Assembly (NCBI GenBank): GCA_025927935.1 | Contig: JAICKM010000420.1 | Coordinates: forward strand, 1 to 6,291 | Source: Chloroflexia bacterium | GTDB lineage: Bacteria > Chloroflexota > Chloroflexia > QHBQ01 > JADMIH01 | Reading direction: 5' to 3' | DNA: 6,291 nucleotides | Notes under the pieces: model-generated | Told to the model about the DNA's origin: nothing | Database searches by the model: none | The model's input: the letters and a program-made list of their open reading frames with translations, nothing else | Translations under genes and position numbers: made by a program | Part shown: positions 1 to 6,199 of the stretch, piece after piece | Position numbering within the stretch: the stretch's first letter is position 1 | Layout of the letters: every line of letters starts with the position of its first letter

Positions 1-703
1 AATCGTCCAGGGTGCCGTGCCAGAACGGGTAGTACGACAGCCCGATCCAGTCGAAGTCGACGCCCTGGGCCAGAATCTGGTCATAGAAGCGCTGGGCGCC
101 GGGCGCATCCCCACCGCGGTCGATATGGATCATGGTCGCCGGGCCATGCCCCAGCGGCCCGGCCTCCCGCGCACCGGCGATGCCGGCCTTGAGCAAGGTG
201 GCGAATTCGGTCCAGTGCTCCTGGCCGTCGCGGTCGATCCGGCCGTGCGGCCAGAGCATCCCCGCCGTCACCTCGTTGCCGATCTGCACGATGTCGGGCG
301 CCGCGCCCTGGGCGATCAGCGTGGCAATCGCCGTGCGTGTGTAGTCGTGCACCGTCTCCGCCAGCGTTCGCAGGTTCTGACCCTGCCAGGCGGCTGGGAT
401 GTGCTGCTTGGCTGGATCGGCCCAAAAGTCCGAGTAGTGCAGGCAGAGCAGAAATCGCAGGTGGGCCTGCCTGGCCCGCCGCGCCATGGTCGTGACATCG
501 GCCAGCGCGTTGAATTCGTTCGGCGGATCGACCCAGAGCCGCAGGCGCACCCAGTTCCAGCCGTGGCCGGCCAGGATCTGCTCGGCGGGCCGGGCGCCGG
601 TCGCATCAGAGAACGACTTGCCCGCCGCTTCAAGCGCGCTGAGCGTAGAGATGTCGCCTCCGCGGATCAGGGAATCGGCGGTATTGTCGGAAGTCTCCGG
701 CAC
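1..703 (-). CDS. GH53 arabinogalactan endo-beta-1,4-galactanase, N-terminal part (runs off the left edge)
   Basis: Hydrolyses internal beta-1,4-galactosidic bonds in galactan and arabinogalactan side chains of pectin. The 234 codons inside the window cover roughly the first 60-65% of a usual GH53 catalytic domain. Landmarks seen: RGGDIS at residues 14-19 (the family's N-terminal start), WNWVRLRLWVDP at 49-60, LHYSDFWADP at 88-97, and QIGNEVTAGMLWP at 140-152. E144 in the last motif is the expected acid/base. The nucleophile Glu lies beyond the edge. WIGLSYYPFW is close to the visible end. The frame has no ATG start. The GTG at 703-701 is chosen because GGAGG (709-713, complement) sits 5 nt upstream. 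An in-frame stop at 763-761 limits any longer start, and no hydrophobic segment occurs in between, so no signal peptide is visible. It is divergent from a GH42 beta-galactosidase, the usual partner in galactan use. The family assignment is firm; the exact start is less so. Confidence 0.93.
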   Translation of the reverse strand, partial: MPETSDNTADSLIRGGDISTLSALEAAGKSFSDATGARPAEQILAGHGWNWVRLRLWVDPPNEFNALADVTTMARRARQAHLRFLLCLHYSDFWADPAKQHIPAAWQGQNLRTLAETVHDYTRTAIATLIAQGAAPDIVQIGNEVTAGMLWPHGRIDRDGQEHWTEFATLLKAGIAGAREAGPLGHGPATMIHIDRGGDAPGAQRFYDQILAQGVDFDWIGLSYYPFWHGTLDD

Positions 704-708
704 ATAGT

Positions 709-713
709 CCTCC
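709..713 (-). promoter_or_regulatory. Shine-Dalgarno sequence supporting the GTG start of the GH53 gene
   Basis: The minus strand reads GGAGG, then 5 nt, then GTG at 703-701. An overlapping ATG (705-703) lies in another frame that stops after 12 codons, so the site most likely serves the GTG of the galactanase frame. Confidence 0.6.
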
Positions 714-876
714 ACTGCCTTGCAGTCGAGCTTAGGGCGGTGCTGAAGGCGGACGCGCGATCAGCAGTGTGAACCTGGTAACGGCACAAGAGGACAAGCA
801 AGACATGTGCCGGTAACGCAGAAAGCAACCGGGGCGGCCCGGCATGGGGGGAAATAAGCACGACCGCGATGCCGGT

Positions 877-909
877 TTGCCGCGACTGCGCAGCAGCCGT
901 CCGCGGCAA
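877..909. repeat. Perfect 8-bp inverted repeat with an internal palindrome
   Basis: TTGCCGCG at 877-884 is matched by CGCGGCAA at 902-909. The 17-bp spacer contains the 8-bp palindrome CTGCGCAG (886-893). It lies between the two divergent genes, so it may be a regulator-binding site or a stem-loop. The GC-rich background makes some such repeats likely by chance, and the function is unproven. Confidence 0.4.
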
Positions 910-958
910 CACGTCCGCCGATGGCTCAAAGCTTGCTTGGGGTGATCCCCGACGTTCC

Positions 959-1022
959 CGCCGATCCTGGTGTTAATCACAGTCTGTGGCGGCGATTGAT
1001 CGCCCGCGGCACTGGATCGGCG
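959..1022. repeat. Nested inverted repeats upstream of the GH42 gene (candidate operator region)
   Basis: An outer pair of perfect 9-bp arms, CGCCGATCC (959-967) and GGATCGGCG (1014-1022), encloses two smaller perfect inverted repeats: CACAG-T-CTGTG (978-988) and GGCGAT-TG-ATCGCC (991-1004). The block ends 57 bp before the GH42 start codon, where operators are expected. The inner repeats have the short, closely spaced arms typical of dimeric helix-turn-helix regulators, but they do not match a consensus I can name. An alternative is a structured leader or cruciform. Confidence 0.45.
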
Positions 1023-1079
1023 ACCTGATTCTAGCCGGCGTGACACAGTGAAACCCATGCCTAATACGGAGAGTGACCG

Positions 1080-3125
1080 ATGACCGACCGCATGGAGTGG
1101 ATGTACGGGCGCTTGCCCCACTTCGCCTATGGAGGCGACTACAATCCGGAGCAGTGGACCCCGGCGTTCGGCTATGAGGATGAGCGCATCTGGCAGGATG
1201 ATATGCGCCTGATGCGCCTGGCCCACGTCAACGTAGCCACGGTCGGGGTCTTTAGCTGGGTCGCGCTGCAACCCGACGAAACGACCTTCACCTTCGGCTG
1301 GCTGGATCGCATCATGGATCTGCTGGCCGAGAACGGCCTCTTCGCATGCCTGGGCACGGGGACCGCAGCGCAACCCGCCTGGCTGTCGGCGGCGTATCCC
1401 GACGTGCTGCTCGTGGACGAAACCGGCCTGCGCCACGGGCACGGGAAGCGCCAGAATTATTGTCCGACCAGTCCGGATTTTCGCCGGCTTTCGGCGGGCC
1501 TGGCCCGGCGCCTGGCCGAACGCTATCGCGACCATCCGGCCCTGCTGTTGTGGCATGTGAGCAACGAATACGGGCCGTCCTGTTACTGCGAGCGGTGCGC
1601 GGCCCGGTTCCGCACCTGGTTGCAAGCCCGCTACGGCGCCCTGGATGAGGTCAACCAGCGCTGGCAGACGGCCTTCTGGAGCCATACCTATACCAAGTGG
1701 GAGCAGATCGAGCCGCCCGGCCCGCGTGGCGAGACGAGTATCCAGGGGTTGGCGCTCGACTACAAGCGCTTCATGTCGGATATGAATCTGGAATGCTACC
1801 GGGGGGAAGCAGATGTCCTGCACGCTGTGACCCCGGATGTCCCCGTGACTACCAATTTCATGCGGTACTACAAACCGCTGGACTACTTTGCCTGGGCGCC
1901 CTACCTCGACGTGATCTCCTGGGACTCCTATCCCCAACGGGAGGACCATCCCAGTTCGACGGCGCTGATGCATGACCTCATGCGCGGACTCAAGGGCGGG
2001 CAGTCCTGGCTGCTGATGGAGCAGACGCCGAGCCAGGTGCAGTGGCGCCCGCATAACCCGCTCAAGCGGCCCGGTGTGCTGCGCCTGTGGAGCTACCAGG
2101 CGGTGGCCCGCGGGTCGGATGCGGTGATGTATTTCCAGTGGCGCCAGTCGCGGGGGGCGGCGGAGAAGTACCACGGCGCCGTCGTGAGTCACGCTGGGTA
2201 TGAACACACGCGCGTGTTCGGCGAGGTCGCGGAACTGGGCGCGGAACTCGAGCGGCTGGGGAACGGCATCCTGGGCACCCGCGTGCCCGCCCGCGTCGCC
2301 CTGGTCTTTAGCTGGCCCAACTGGTGGAATGTCGAATACCGGCCCGGTCCGAGCAGCGCCCTAGACTACGTCGAAGAGGTGCAACGCTACTACCGGACGC
2401 TGTGGGAGCGCAACATTGCCGTGGATGTCGTCTCGCCCGATAGCGACCTGACGAACTACGCCCTGGTGATCGCTCCGCTGCTGAACATGGTGAGCGCGGA
2501 ACAAGGGGCGGCGCTCACCCGCTATGTGGAAAAGGGCGGCACCTTCCTGACGACTTTTTTCAGTGGCGTGGTGGACGAGAACGATCGCGCCTGGCTGGGC
2601 GGCTATCCCGGCCCGCTGCGCAAGATGCTGGGCATCTGGGTAGAGGAGTTCGATCCGCTGGAACCCGACATGCGCAACCGGGTACTCGTGCCACAGGGGA
2701 GCTGGCTGCCGCAGGGCAGCTACGATTGCGACCTCTGGTGCGATCTGGTCCATTTGGAAGGTGCCCAGGCGCTGGCGACCTATGAAGAGGACTTTTATGC
2801 GGGCCGCCCGGCCCTCACCGAGCATCGCTACGGCAAAGGGCGGGCGCTTTACGTCGCCACGCGCCCGGCCCAACCGCTGATCGCCGCGGTTATTGAGCGG
2901 CTGTTGGACGACGTGGGCGTGGCCGCGCCACTGGAAGCCCCGGCCGGCGTGGAGGTCACGCGCCGCGAGGGAGACGGACAAAGCTACCTCTTTGTCTTGA
3001 ATCACAACACGATTCCCGTGCACGTAACGCTGCCCGCCCCCATGCAGAATCTCGTGACCGGAGAAACATGCGAGAGCACCGTGGTCTTGCCCCCGCTGGA
3101 AGTTGCCATCTTGACGACGACTTAA
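1080..3125 (+). CDS. GH42 beta-galactosidase
   Basis: Removes terminal beta-linked galactose, typically from galacto-oligosaccharides released from galactan. The 681 residues are a full GH42 length. The N-terminal TIM barrel (about 10-390) starts with the family motif GGDYNPEQW at 18-26. HVSNEYG at 159-165 carries the acid/base E163, and LLMEQTPSQVQW at 311-322 carries the nucleophile E314. C128, C168, C170 and C173 match the four-cysteine zinc site of many GH42 enzymes. A Rossmann-like trimerisation domain (about 400-610) and a small beta-sandwich C-terminal domain follow. No signal peptide is visible, so it is probably cytoplasmic. The ATG is supported by GGAGAG at 1068-1073 with 6 nt spacing. 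It is divergent from the GH53 gene, and a reductase gene begins 20 bp after its stop. The family is comparable to GanA of Bacillus subtilis; the exact substrate preference cannot be read from the sequence. Confidence 0.96.
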   Translation: MTDRMEWMYGRLPHFAYGGDYNPEQWTPAFGYEDERIWQDDMRLMRLAHVNVATVGVFSWVALQPDETTFTFGWLDRIMDLLAENGLFACLGTGTAAQPAWLSAAYPDVLLVDETGLRHGHGKRQNYCPTSPDFRRLSAGLARRLAERYRDHPALLLWHVSNEYGPSCYCERCAARFRTWLQARYGALDEVNQRWQTAFWSHTYTKWEQIEPPGPRGETSIQGLALDYKRFMSDMNLECYRGEADVLHAVTPDVPVTTNFMRYYKPLDYFAWAPYLDVISWDSYPQREDHPSSTALMHDLMRGLKGGQSWLLMEQTPSQVQWRPHNPLKRPGVLRLWSYQAVARGSDAVMYFQWRQSRGAAEKYHGAVVSHAGYEHTRVFGEVAELGAELERLGNGILGTRVPARVALVFSWPNWWNVEYRPGPSSALDYVEEVQRYYRTLWERNIAVDVVSPDSDLTNYALVIAPLLNMVSAEQGAALTRYVEKGGTFLTTFFSGVVDENDRAWLGGYPGPLRKMLGIWVEEFDPLEPDMRNRVLVPQGSWLPQGSYDCDLWCDLVHLEGAQALATYEEDFYAGRPALTEHRYGKGRALYVATRPAQPLIAAVIERLLDDVGVAAPLEAPAGVEVTRREGDGQSYLFVLNHNTIPVHVTLPAPMQNLVTGETCESTVVLPPLEVAILTTT

Positions 3126-3145
3126 ATCACATTGGAGTACCCAAC

Positions 3146-4117
3146 ATGGAATACACACATCTTGGTCGTACAGGCTTGCAGGTCAGCCGCCTGTGCCTGG
3201 GCACTATGAACTTTGGCTCCCAGGCGGACGAAGCAGACAGCTTTGCGATCATGGACGGGGCGCGTGAGCAGGGCATCAACTTCTTTGACACGGCCAACGT
3301 CTACAGCACCAAGCGCGGCGAAGGCCACTCCGAGCAGATCATTGGCCGCTGGTTCGCGGCGCACCCCGGCGCCCGCAACCAGGTCGTCCTGGCGACCAAG
3401 GTTTATAACCCGATGGGTGACGGACCCAACGACCGCGGGCTGTCGGCGTACCATATCCGGCGGGCGTGCGAAGAAAGCCTGCGCCGGCTGCAAACCGACC
3501 ACATCGACATCTACCAGATGCACCACATCGATCGTTCCACCCCATGGGAAGAGATCTGGCAGGCCATGGAGCAGTTAGTGCGCGAGGGCAAAGTGCTGTA
3601 CGTGGGCAGCAGCAACTTCGCCGGTTGGCATATCGCGCAGGCCCAGTGCGCCGCCGCGACCCGGCATTTCATGGGCCTCGTCTCCGAGCAGAGCCGCTAC
3701 AGCCTTCGCGATCGGACAATCGAGTTGGAGGTGATCCCCGCCTGCCGCGAATACGGGCTGGGGCTGATTCCGTGGAGTCCCCTGGCCGGGGGCCTGCTCG
3801 CGGGATCCAGCGATCAAGCCGGCACCGGCCGCCGCGCCAGCGAGTGGATGCCCAAGGAGATCGCCCAATACAGCGTGCAGTTGGAGGAGTACACGGCGCT
3901 CTGCCGGGAGTTGGGCGAAGAACCGGCGGATGTGGCGCTCGCCTGGCTGCTGCACAACCCGGTGGTGACCGGCCCGATCATCGGCCCGCGCACCGTGGCG
4001 CAATTGGAGGGCAGTGTGCGGGCGTTGGCGATCCCGCTTCGCCCGGAGATCCTGGCGCGGCTGGACGAAATCTGGCCCGGCCCCGGCGGTGAAGCCCCGG
4101 AAGCGTACGCCTGGTAA
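3146..4117 (+). CDS. Aldo/keto reductase, probably NADPH-dependent
   Basis: A TIM-barrel oxidoreductase that reduces aldehydes or ketones, including sugar-derived ones; the substrate is unknown. The 323-residue protein carries the catalytic tetrad D48 (in NFFDTANVY), Y53, K85 (in ATKVY) and H126 (in DIYQMHH). The IIGPRT segment at 278-283 fits the cofactor-binding loop that contacts the 2'-phosphate of NADPH. The C-terminal GGEAPEAYAW resembles bacterial AKR proteins of the AKR12 type, from memory. The frame is open upstream to 3068, but the ATG at 3146 is chosen. It has GGAG at 3134-3137 with 8 nt spacing, begins right at the family's N-terminus (EYTHLGRTGLQVSRLCLGTMNFG), and avoids overlap with the GH42 gene. 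The 20-bp gap suggests one operon with the beta-galactosidase, so a role on galactose or another aldose is a reasonable but unproven inference. Confidence 0.94.
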   Translation: MEYTHLGRTGLQVSRLCLGTMNFGSQADEADSFAIMDGAREQGINFFDTANVYSTKRGEGHSEQIIGRWFAAHPGARNQVVLATKVYNPMGDGPNDRGLSAYHIRRACEESLRRLQTDHIDIYQMHHIDRSTPWEEIWQAMEQLVREGKVLYVGSSNFAGWHIAQAQCAAATRHFMGLVSEQSRYSLRDRTIELEVIPACREYGLGLIPWSPLAGGLLAGSSDQAGTGRRASEWMPKEIAQYSVQLEEYTALCRELGEEPADVALAWLLHNPVVTGPIIGPRTVAQLEGSVRALAIPLRPEILARLDEIWPGPGGEAPEAYAW

Positions 4118-4145
4118 GGGCACGCCAGGAACAGGCGCGTCGTGA

Positions 4146-4174
4146 CCGCCCCAGGGCGGGAACTGCCCCCCTGG
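4146..4174 (+). terminator. GC-rich hairpin after the reductase gene, possible terminator without a U-tract
   Basis: CCAGGG at 4151-4156 pairs with CCCTGG at 4169-4174. The stem continues inward with three more G-C pairs around one bulged C and a loop of about 5 nt. An alternative smaller stem, CCGCC/GGCGG, forms from 4146-4158. The hairpin starts 29-34 bp after the reductase stop codon. No run of T follows, so intrinsic termination is uncertain; it may instead protect the mRNA 3' end. Confidence 0.35.
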
Positions 4175-4283
4175 CCAGGCGGCGGCTGCGAGACCAGCCG
4201 GTGTCCGCCAAGGCCCAGCCGGCTTGCGACCGGGCCTGCCGTGGGTCCCAGAGGGGCACATCATAGCGCAAATCCAGGCGCGT

Positions 4284-4289
4284 TATATT
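4284..4289 (+). promoter_or_regulatory. Possible -10 element for the alpha-amylase gene
   Basis: TATATT matches five of six consensus -10 bases and sits in the only AT-rich patch (4283-4292) of a GC-rich 278-bp gap. There is no good -35 at the right distance. It would give an untranslated leader of about 100 nt. The hairpin upstream and this element support a separate transcription unit for the amylase. Confidence 0.25.
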
Positions 4290-4358
4290 AATCGACTCGC
4301 CGCCGCTGGTCATGCTCGCTACATCCGTCCGCAGCCGTGGCCGATCAAAGCCCGCATG

Positions 4359-4371
4359 TGTGAACTTCACA
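4359..4371. promoter_or_regulatory. 13-bp palindrome just upstream of the alpha-amylase gene, candidate operator
   Basis: TGTGAA (4359-4364) and TTCACA (4366-4371) are perfect inverted arms around one central C, 24 bp before the amylase ATG. The arms resemble CRP half-sites, but the spacing is 1 bp between the 6-bp arms rather than the 6 bp between TGTGA and TCACA used by CRP, so another regulator would be needed. Function is inferred from position only. Confidence 0.35.
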
Positions 4372-4395
4372 ATACCCGCGCTAGAGGTACTTGCG

Positions 4396-5919
4396 ATGCT
4401 TCCTTGTTCCTGGCGGACCTGGCCGCGAATCAGGTCCCTGGTCCTGTTCGGCGCGCTACTCGTGGCGGTATGCGGCTGTGCTACGGCGACCACCCCGCCG
4501 GCGCCTGTCGCCGCCGGTCCACGCACCGTCATCGTCCAGTTGTTCGAGTGGAAATGGACCGACATCGCGCAAGAGTGCGAGAACTTCCTGGGCCCGCGGG
4601 GCTACAAAGGCGTGCAGATCTCGCCGCCCCAGGAGGCGATCGTGTCGGCCGGCAACCCGTGGTGGGTCAGCTATCAGCCGGTCAGCTATAAGCTCGACAG
4701 CCGCAACGGCAGCCAGGCTGAGTTCACAGACATGGTCAAGCGCTGCAATGCGGCGGGGGTGGCGATCTACGCCGACGCCGTGATCAATCATATGACCGGC
4801 GCGGACAGCGGCACCGGCAACGCGGGCACCACCTTCACTCACTATGCCTATCCCGGCCTCTATCAATACGAGGATTTCCACCATTGTGGCATGAACGGTA
4901 ACGACGATATCATCTCCTATCAGAACCGCACCGAAGTCCAGACCTGTGAGTTGCTGAACCTGGCCGACTTGAACACCGGATCGGTGCATGTGCAAGACAC
5001 CCTGGCCGGCTACCTGAACAATCTCTTGAGCATGGGGGTGGCGGGCTTCCGCATTGACGCCGCCAAGCATATCGCCGCCCAGGAGTTGCACACCATCCTG
5101 GGTAAGATCAACAAGACGCTAAGCGGCGCCCAACCCTACATCTATCAGGAAGTGATCGAAGGCGCCAGCGAGCCGATCAAGGCCGGCGAATACACGATGA
5201 ACGGCAATGTGACCGAGTTCAAGTATGGCGATCTGCTCAGCACCGTCATCAGCTCCGGTTCGCTGGCCGATCTGAGTTCATTCGGATCGGCCTCCGTGTT
5301 CTTGCCGAGCAACTCGGCGATGGTCTTCATCGACAACCACGACACGCAGCGTAGCCGGGCCGGAGCGGGCGGCGTCCTGACGTTTAAGGACGGACCGCTC
5401 TACCATCTGGCGGTGACCTACATGCTGGCCTGGCCCTACGGCCAGCCGATCGTGATGTCGAGCTACCAGTTCGATAACGCAGACCAGGGGCCGCCGGCCA
5501 ACGCCGACGGGAGTATCCGGCCGGTCTACACGACCGGCGCCCCCGACTGCGGGCAGGGACGGTGGGTTTGCGAGCAACGCTGGCCGGACGTGGCCGGGAT
5601 GGCGGGCTTCCGCAACTATACCGCGGCTGCGCCGGAGGTGAGCAATTGGTGGAGCGACAACAACAACACCATCGCCTTTGGACGGGGGGATAAGGGCTTC
5701 GTGATCATCAACCGCGAGAACCAGGATGTGCAGAACACCTTCCAGACAAGCCTGCCTGCGGGCACGTATTGCGACGTAACGAAGGGCACCCTGGCGGCGG
5801 ATGGCAAAAGCTGCACCGGGCCAACCGTAACGGTCAGCAACGCCGGCCAGATCAGCGCCACCGTCCCGGCGATGAGCGCAGTGGCGATTCATGGCGGAGC
5901 CAAAGTCGCCGGCCCATGA
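4396..5919 (+). CDS. Alpha-amylase (GH13, animal/Streptomyces-like type), predicted lipoprotein
   Basis: Endo-hydrolysis of alpha-1,4-glucan (starch, glycogen) outside the cytoplasm. The 507-residue protein opens with a basic region and hydrophobic stretch (about 12-27) ending in VCGC, a likely lipobox with C28 as the lipidated residue (C26 possible). The catalytic domain starts near VIVQLFEWKW (45-54). Conserved regions: DAVINH 127-132, GFRIDAAKH 217-225 (nucleophile D221), YQEVIE 250-255 (acid/base E252), and FIDNHD 311-316 (transition-state D316). N131, D191 and H225 fit the calcium site. Four cysteine pairs match animal amylase disulphides: 61/117, 164/184, 385/392 and 459/473. Domain C ends the protein; no starch-binding module follows. 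Two chloride ligands are kept (R219, N314), but the third position is I352, so chloride activation is unlikely. The ATG at 4396 is preferred over one at 4312 because AGAGG lies 8 nt upstream and it begins a clean signal peptide. GH13 subfamily (24 or 32) is unresolved. Confidence 0.95.
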   Translation: MLPCSWRTWPRIRSLVLFGALLVAVCGCATATTPPAPVAAGPRTVIVQLFEWKWTDIAQECENFLGPRGYKGVQISPPQEAIVSAGNPWWVSYQPVSYKLDSRNGSQAEFTDMVKRCNAAGVAIYADAVINHMTGADSGTGNAGTTFTHYAYPGLYQYEDFHHCGMNGNDDIISYQNRTEVQTCELLNLADLNTGSVHVQDTLAGYLNNLLSMGVAGFRIDAAKHIAAQELHTILGKINKTLSGAQPYIYQEVIEGASEPIKAGEYTMNGNVTEFKYGDLLSTVISSGSLADLSSFGSASVFLPSNSAMVFIDNHDTQRSRAGAGGVLTFKDGPLYHLAVTYMLAWPYGQPIVMSSYQFDNADQGPPANADGSIRPVYTTGAPDCGQGRWVCEQRWPDVAGMAGFRNYTAAAPEVSNWWSDNNNTIAFGRGDKGFVIINRENQDVQNTFQTSLPAGTYCDVTKGTLAADGKSCTGPTVTVSNAGQISATVPAMSAVAIHGGAKVAGP

Positions 5920-5928
5920 CCGGCCGGC
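5908..5928 (+). terminator. Hairpin across the alpha-amylase stop codon
   Basis: GCCGGCC (5908-5914) and GGCCGGC (5922-5928) form a perfect 7-bp GC stem with a 7-nt loop that contains the TGA stop. No T-run follows, so it is a weak terminator candidate; an mRNA-stabilising structure is equally possible. Confidence 0.3.
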
Positions 5929-6004
5929 ACGACAAGGCACCCGGCGCCATCAAATGCTTCAGGACTCGAGTGCCTCCATTTCTTGCAATACAACCGTAGT
6001 TGGT

Positions 6005-6021
6005 GCCGGGTATTACCCGGC
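6005..6021. repeat. 17-bp palindrome, candidate operator or terminator stem
   Basis: GCCGGGTA (6005-6012) and TACCCGGC (6014-6021) are perfect arms around one central T. In RNA it would form a 7-bp stem with an AUU loop, extendable by two G-U pairs. It lies 86 bp after the amylase stop and about 180 bp before the next gene. No T-run follows. It may terminate amylase transcription or bind a regulator. Confidence 0.4.
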
Positions 6022-6033
6022 GTGCCCACCGGC

Positions 6034-6120
6034 TCACGCCCATGTCCAACGGCAGCAGAAGCAGGCCCGCGCGGGCGTGAAGTGCGGAACCGTCAGGGCG
6101 ACGGAACCGGGCGCGCGCCC
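6034..6120. repeat. Cluster of inverted and direct repeats between the amylase and the last gene
   Basis: Seen here: 8-bp arms TCACGCCC (6034-6041) and GGGCGTGA (6073-6080); a 12-bp palindrome GCCCGCGCGGGC (6065-6076); arms CCGTC/GACGG (6090-6094/6100-6104); the octamer CGGAACCG twice (6085-6092 and 6102-6109); and a 12-bp palindrome GGGCGCGCGCCC (6109-6120). These could be structured RNA, terminator or protein-binding sites. The very high local GC raises the chance rate of such repeats. Confidence 0.35.
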
Positions 6121-6127
6121 ATCACGC

Positions 6128-6156
6128 TTGCTGTGCTCGGCGGGATATGTTATGCT
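6128..6156 (+). promoter_or_regulatory. Candidate extended -10 promoter for the gene starting at 6200
   Basis: TTGCTG (6128-6133), a 17-bp spacer, then TATGCT (6151-6156) preceded by TG one base upstream (6148-6149), which gives an extended -10. The expected transcription start is near 6163, leaving a leader of about 37 nt before the ATG. The -35 matches only three of six consensus bases, and the -10 four of six. Confidence 0.5.
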
Positions 6157-6199
6157 CTCCCTGGAGATCGTCTGCCATCCCCAAATGCCCAGGAGATCG

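Larger units (their letters stand above)
704..1079. promoter_or_regulatory. Divergent intergenic region between the GH53 and GH42 genes
   Basis: These 376 bp separate two divergently transcribed galactan-degrading enzymes, so both promoters should lie here. I see no credible gene in it. It holds a perfect 8-bp inverted repeat (877-884/902-909), a nested set of inverted repeats (959-1022), a direct repeat GGTAACG (777-783 and 812-818), and a weak 6-bp inverted repeat CGGCAC/GTGCCG (782-787/806-811). GGAGAG at 1068-1073 is a good ribosome binding site for the GH42 start at 1080. I could not find a convincing -35/-10 pair for either gene. GTGACA (1040-1045) with TAATAC (1062-1067) would start transcription after the ribosome binding site. 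Confidence 0.6.

Noticed and set aside
17..772. 251-codon open frame on the plus strand opposite the GH53 gene
   Set aside because: The opposite strand encodes an unmistakable GH53 domain with the IGNEV motif; this frame has no family features.
939..950. GGGG-TGAT-CCCC inverted repeat
   Set aside because: Arms of only 4 bp of a single base type are expected by chance in this GC-rich region.
1040..1067. GTGACA-16 bp-TAATAC as a GH42 promoter
   Set aside because: The -10 match is poor, and transcription would start about 6 nt before the ATG, after the ribosome binding site.
732..2207. 491-codon open frame on the minus strand opposite the GH42 gene
   Set aside because: It lies antisense to a clearly conserved beta-galactosidase, spans the divergent intergenic region, has no recognisable domain, and is rich in Arg, Gly, Pro and His as expected of a GC-rich shadow frame.
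3068..3145. Upstream extension of the aldo/keto reductase start
   Set aside because: The extra 26 residues would overlap the GH42 gene and precede the normal family N-terminus; the ATG at 3146 has a good ribosome binding site.
2361..3158. 265-codon minus-strand frame over the end of the GH42 gene
   Set aside because: Fully antisense to conserved coding sequence and without recognisable domains.
4312..4395. Upstream extension of the amylase start
   Set aside because: The added 28 residues would bury the signal peptide; the ATG at 4396 has AGAGG at a suitable distance.
3978..4565. 195-codon minus-strand frame across the reductase-amylase gap
   Set aside because: It overlaps the ends of two conserved genes and shows no domain, no ribosome binding support and a low-complexity Arg/Ala/Gly-rich composition.
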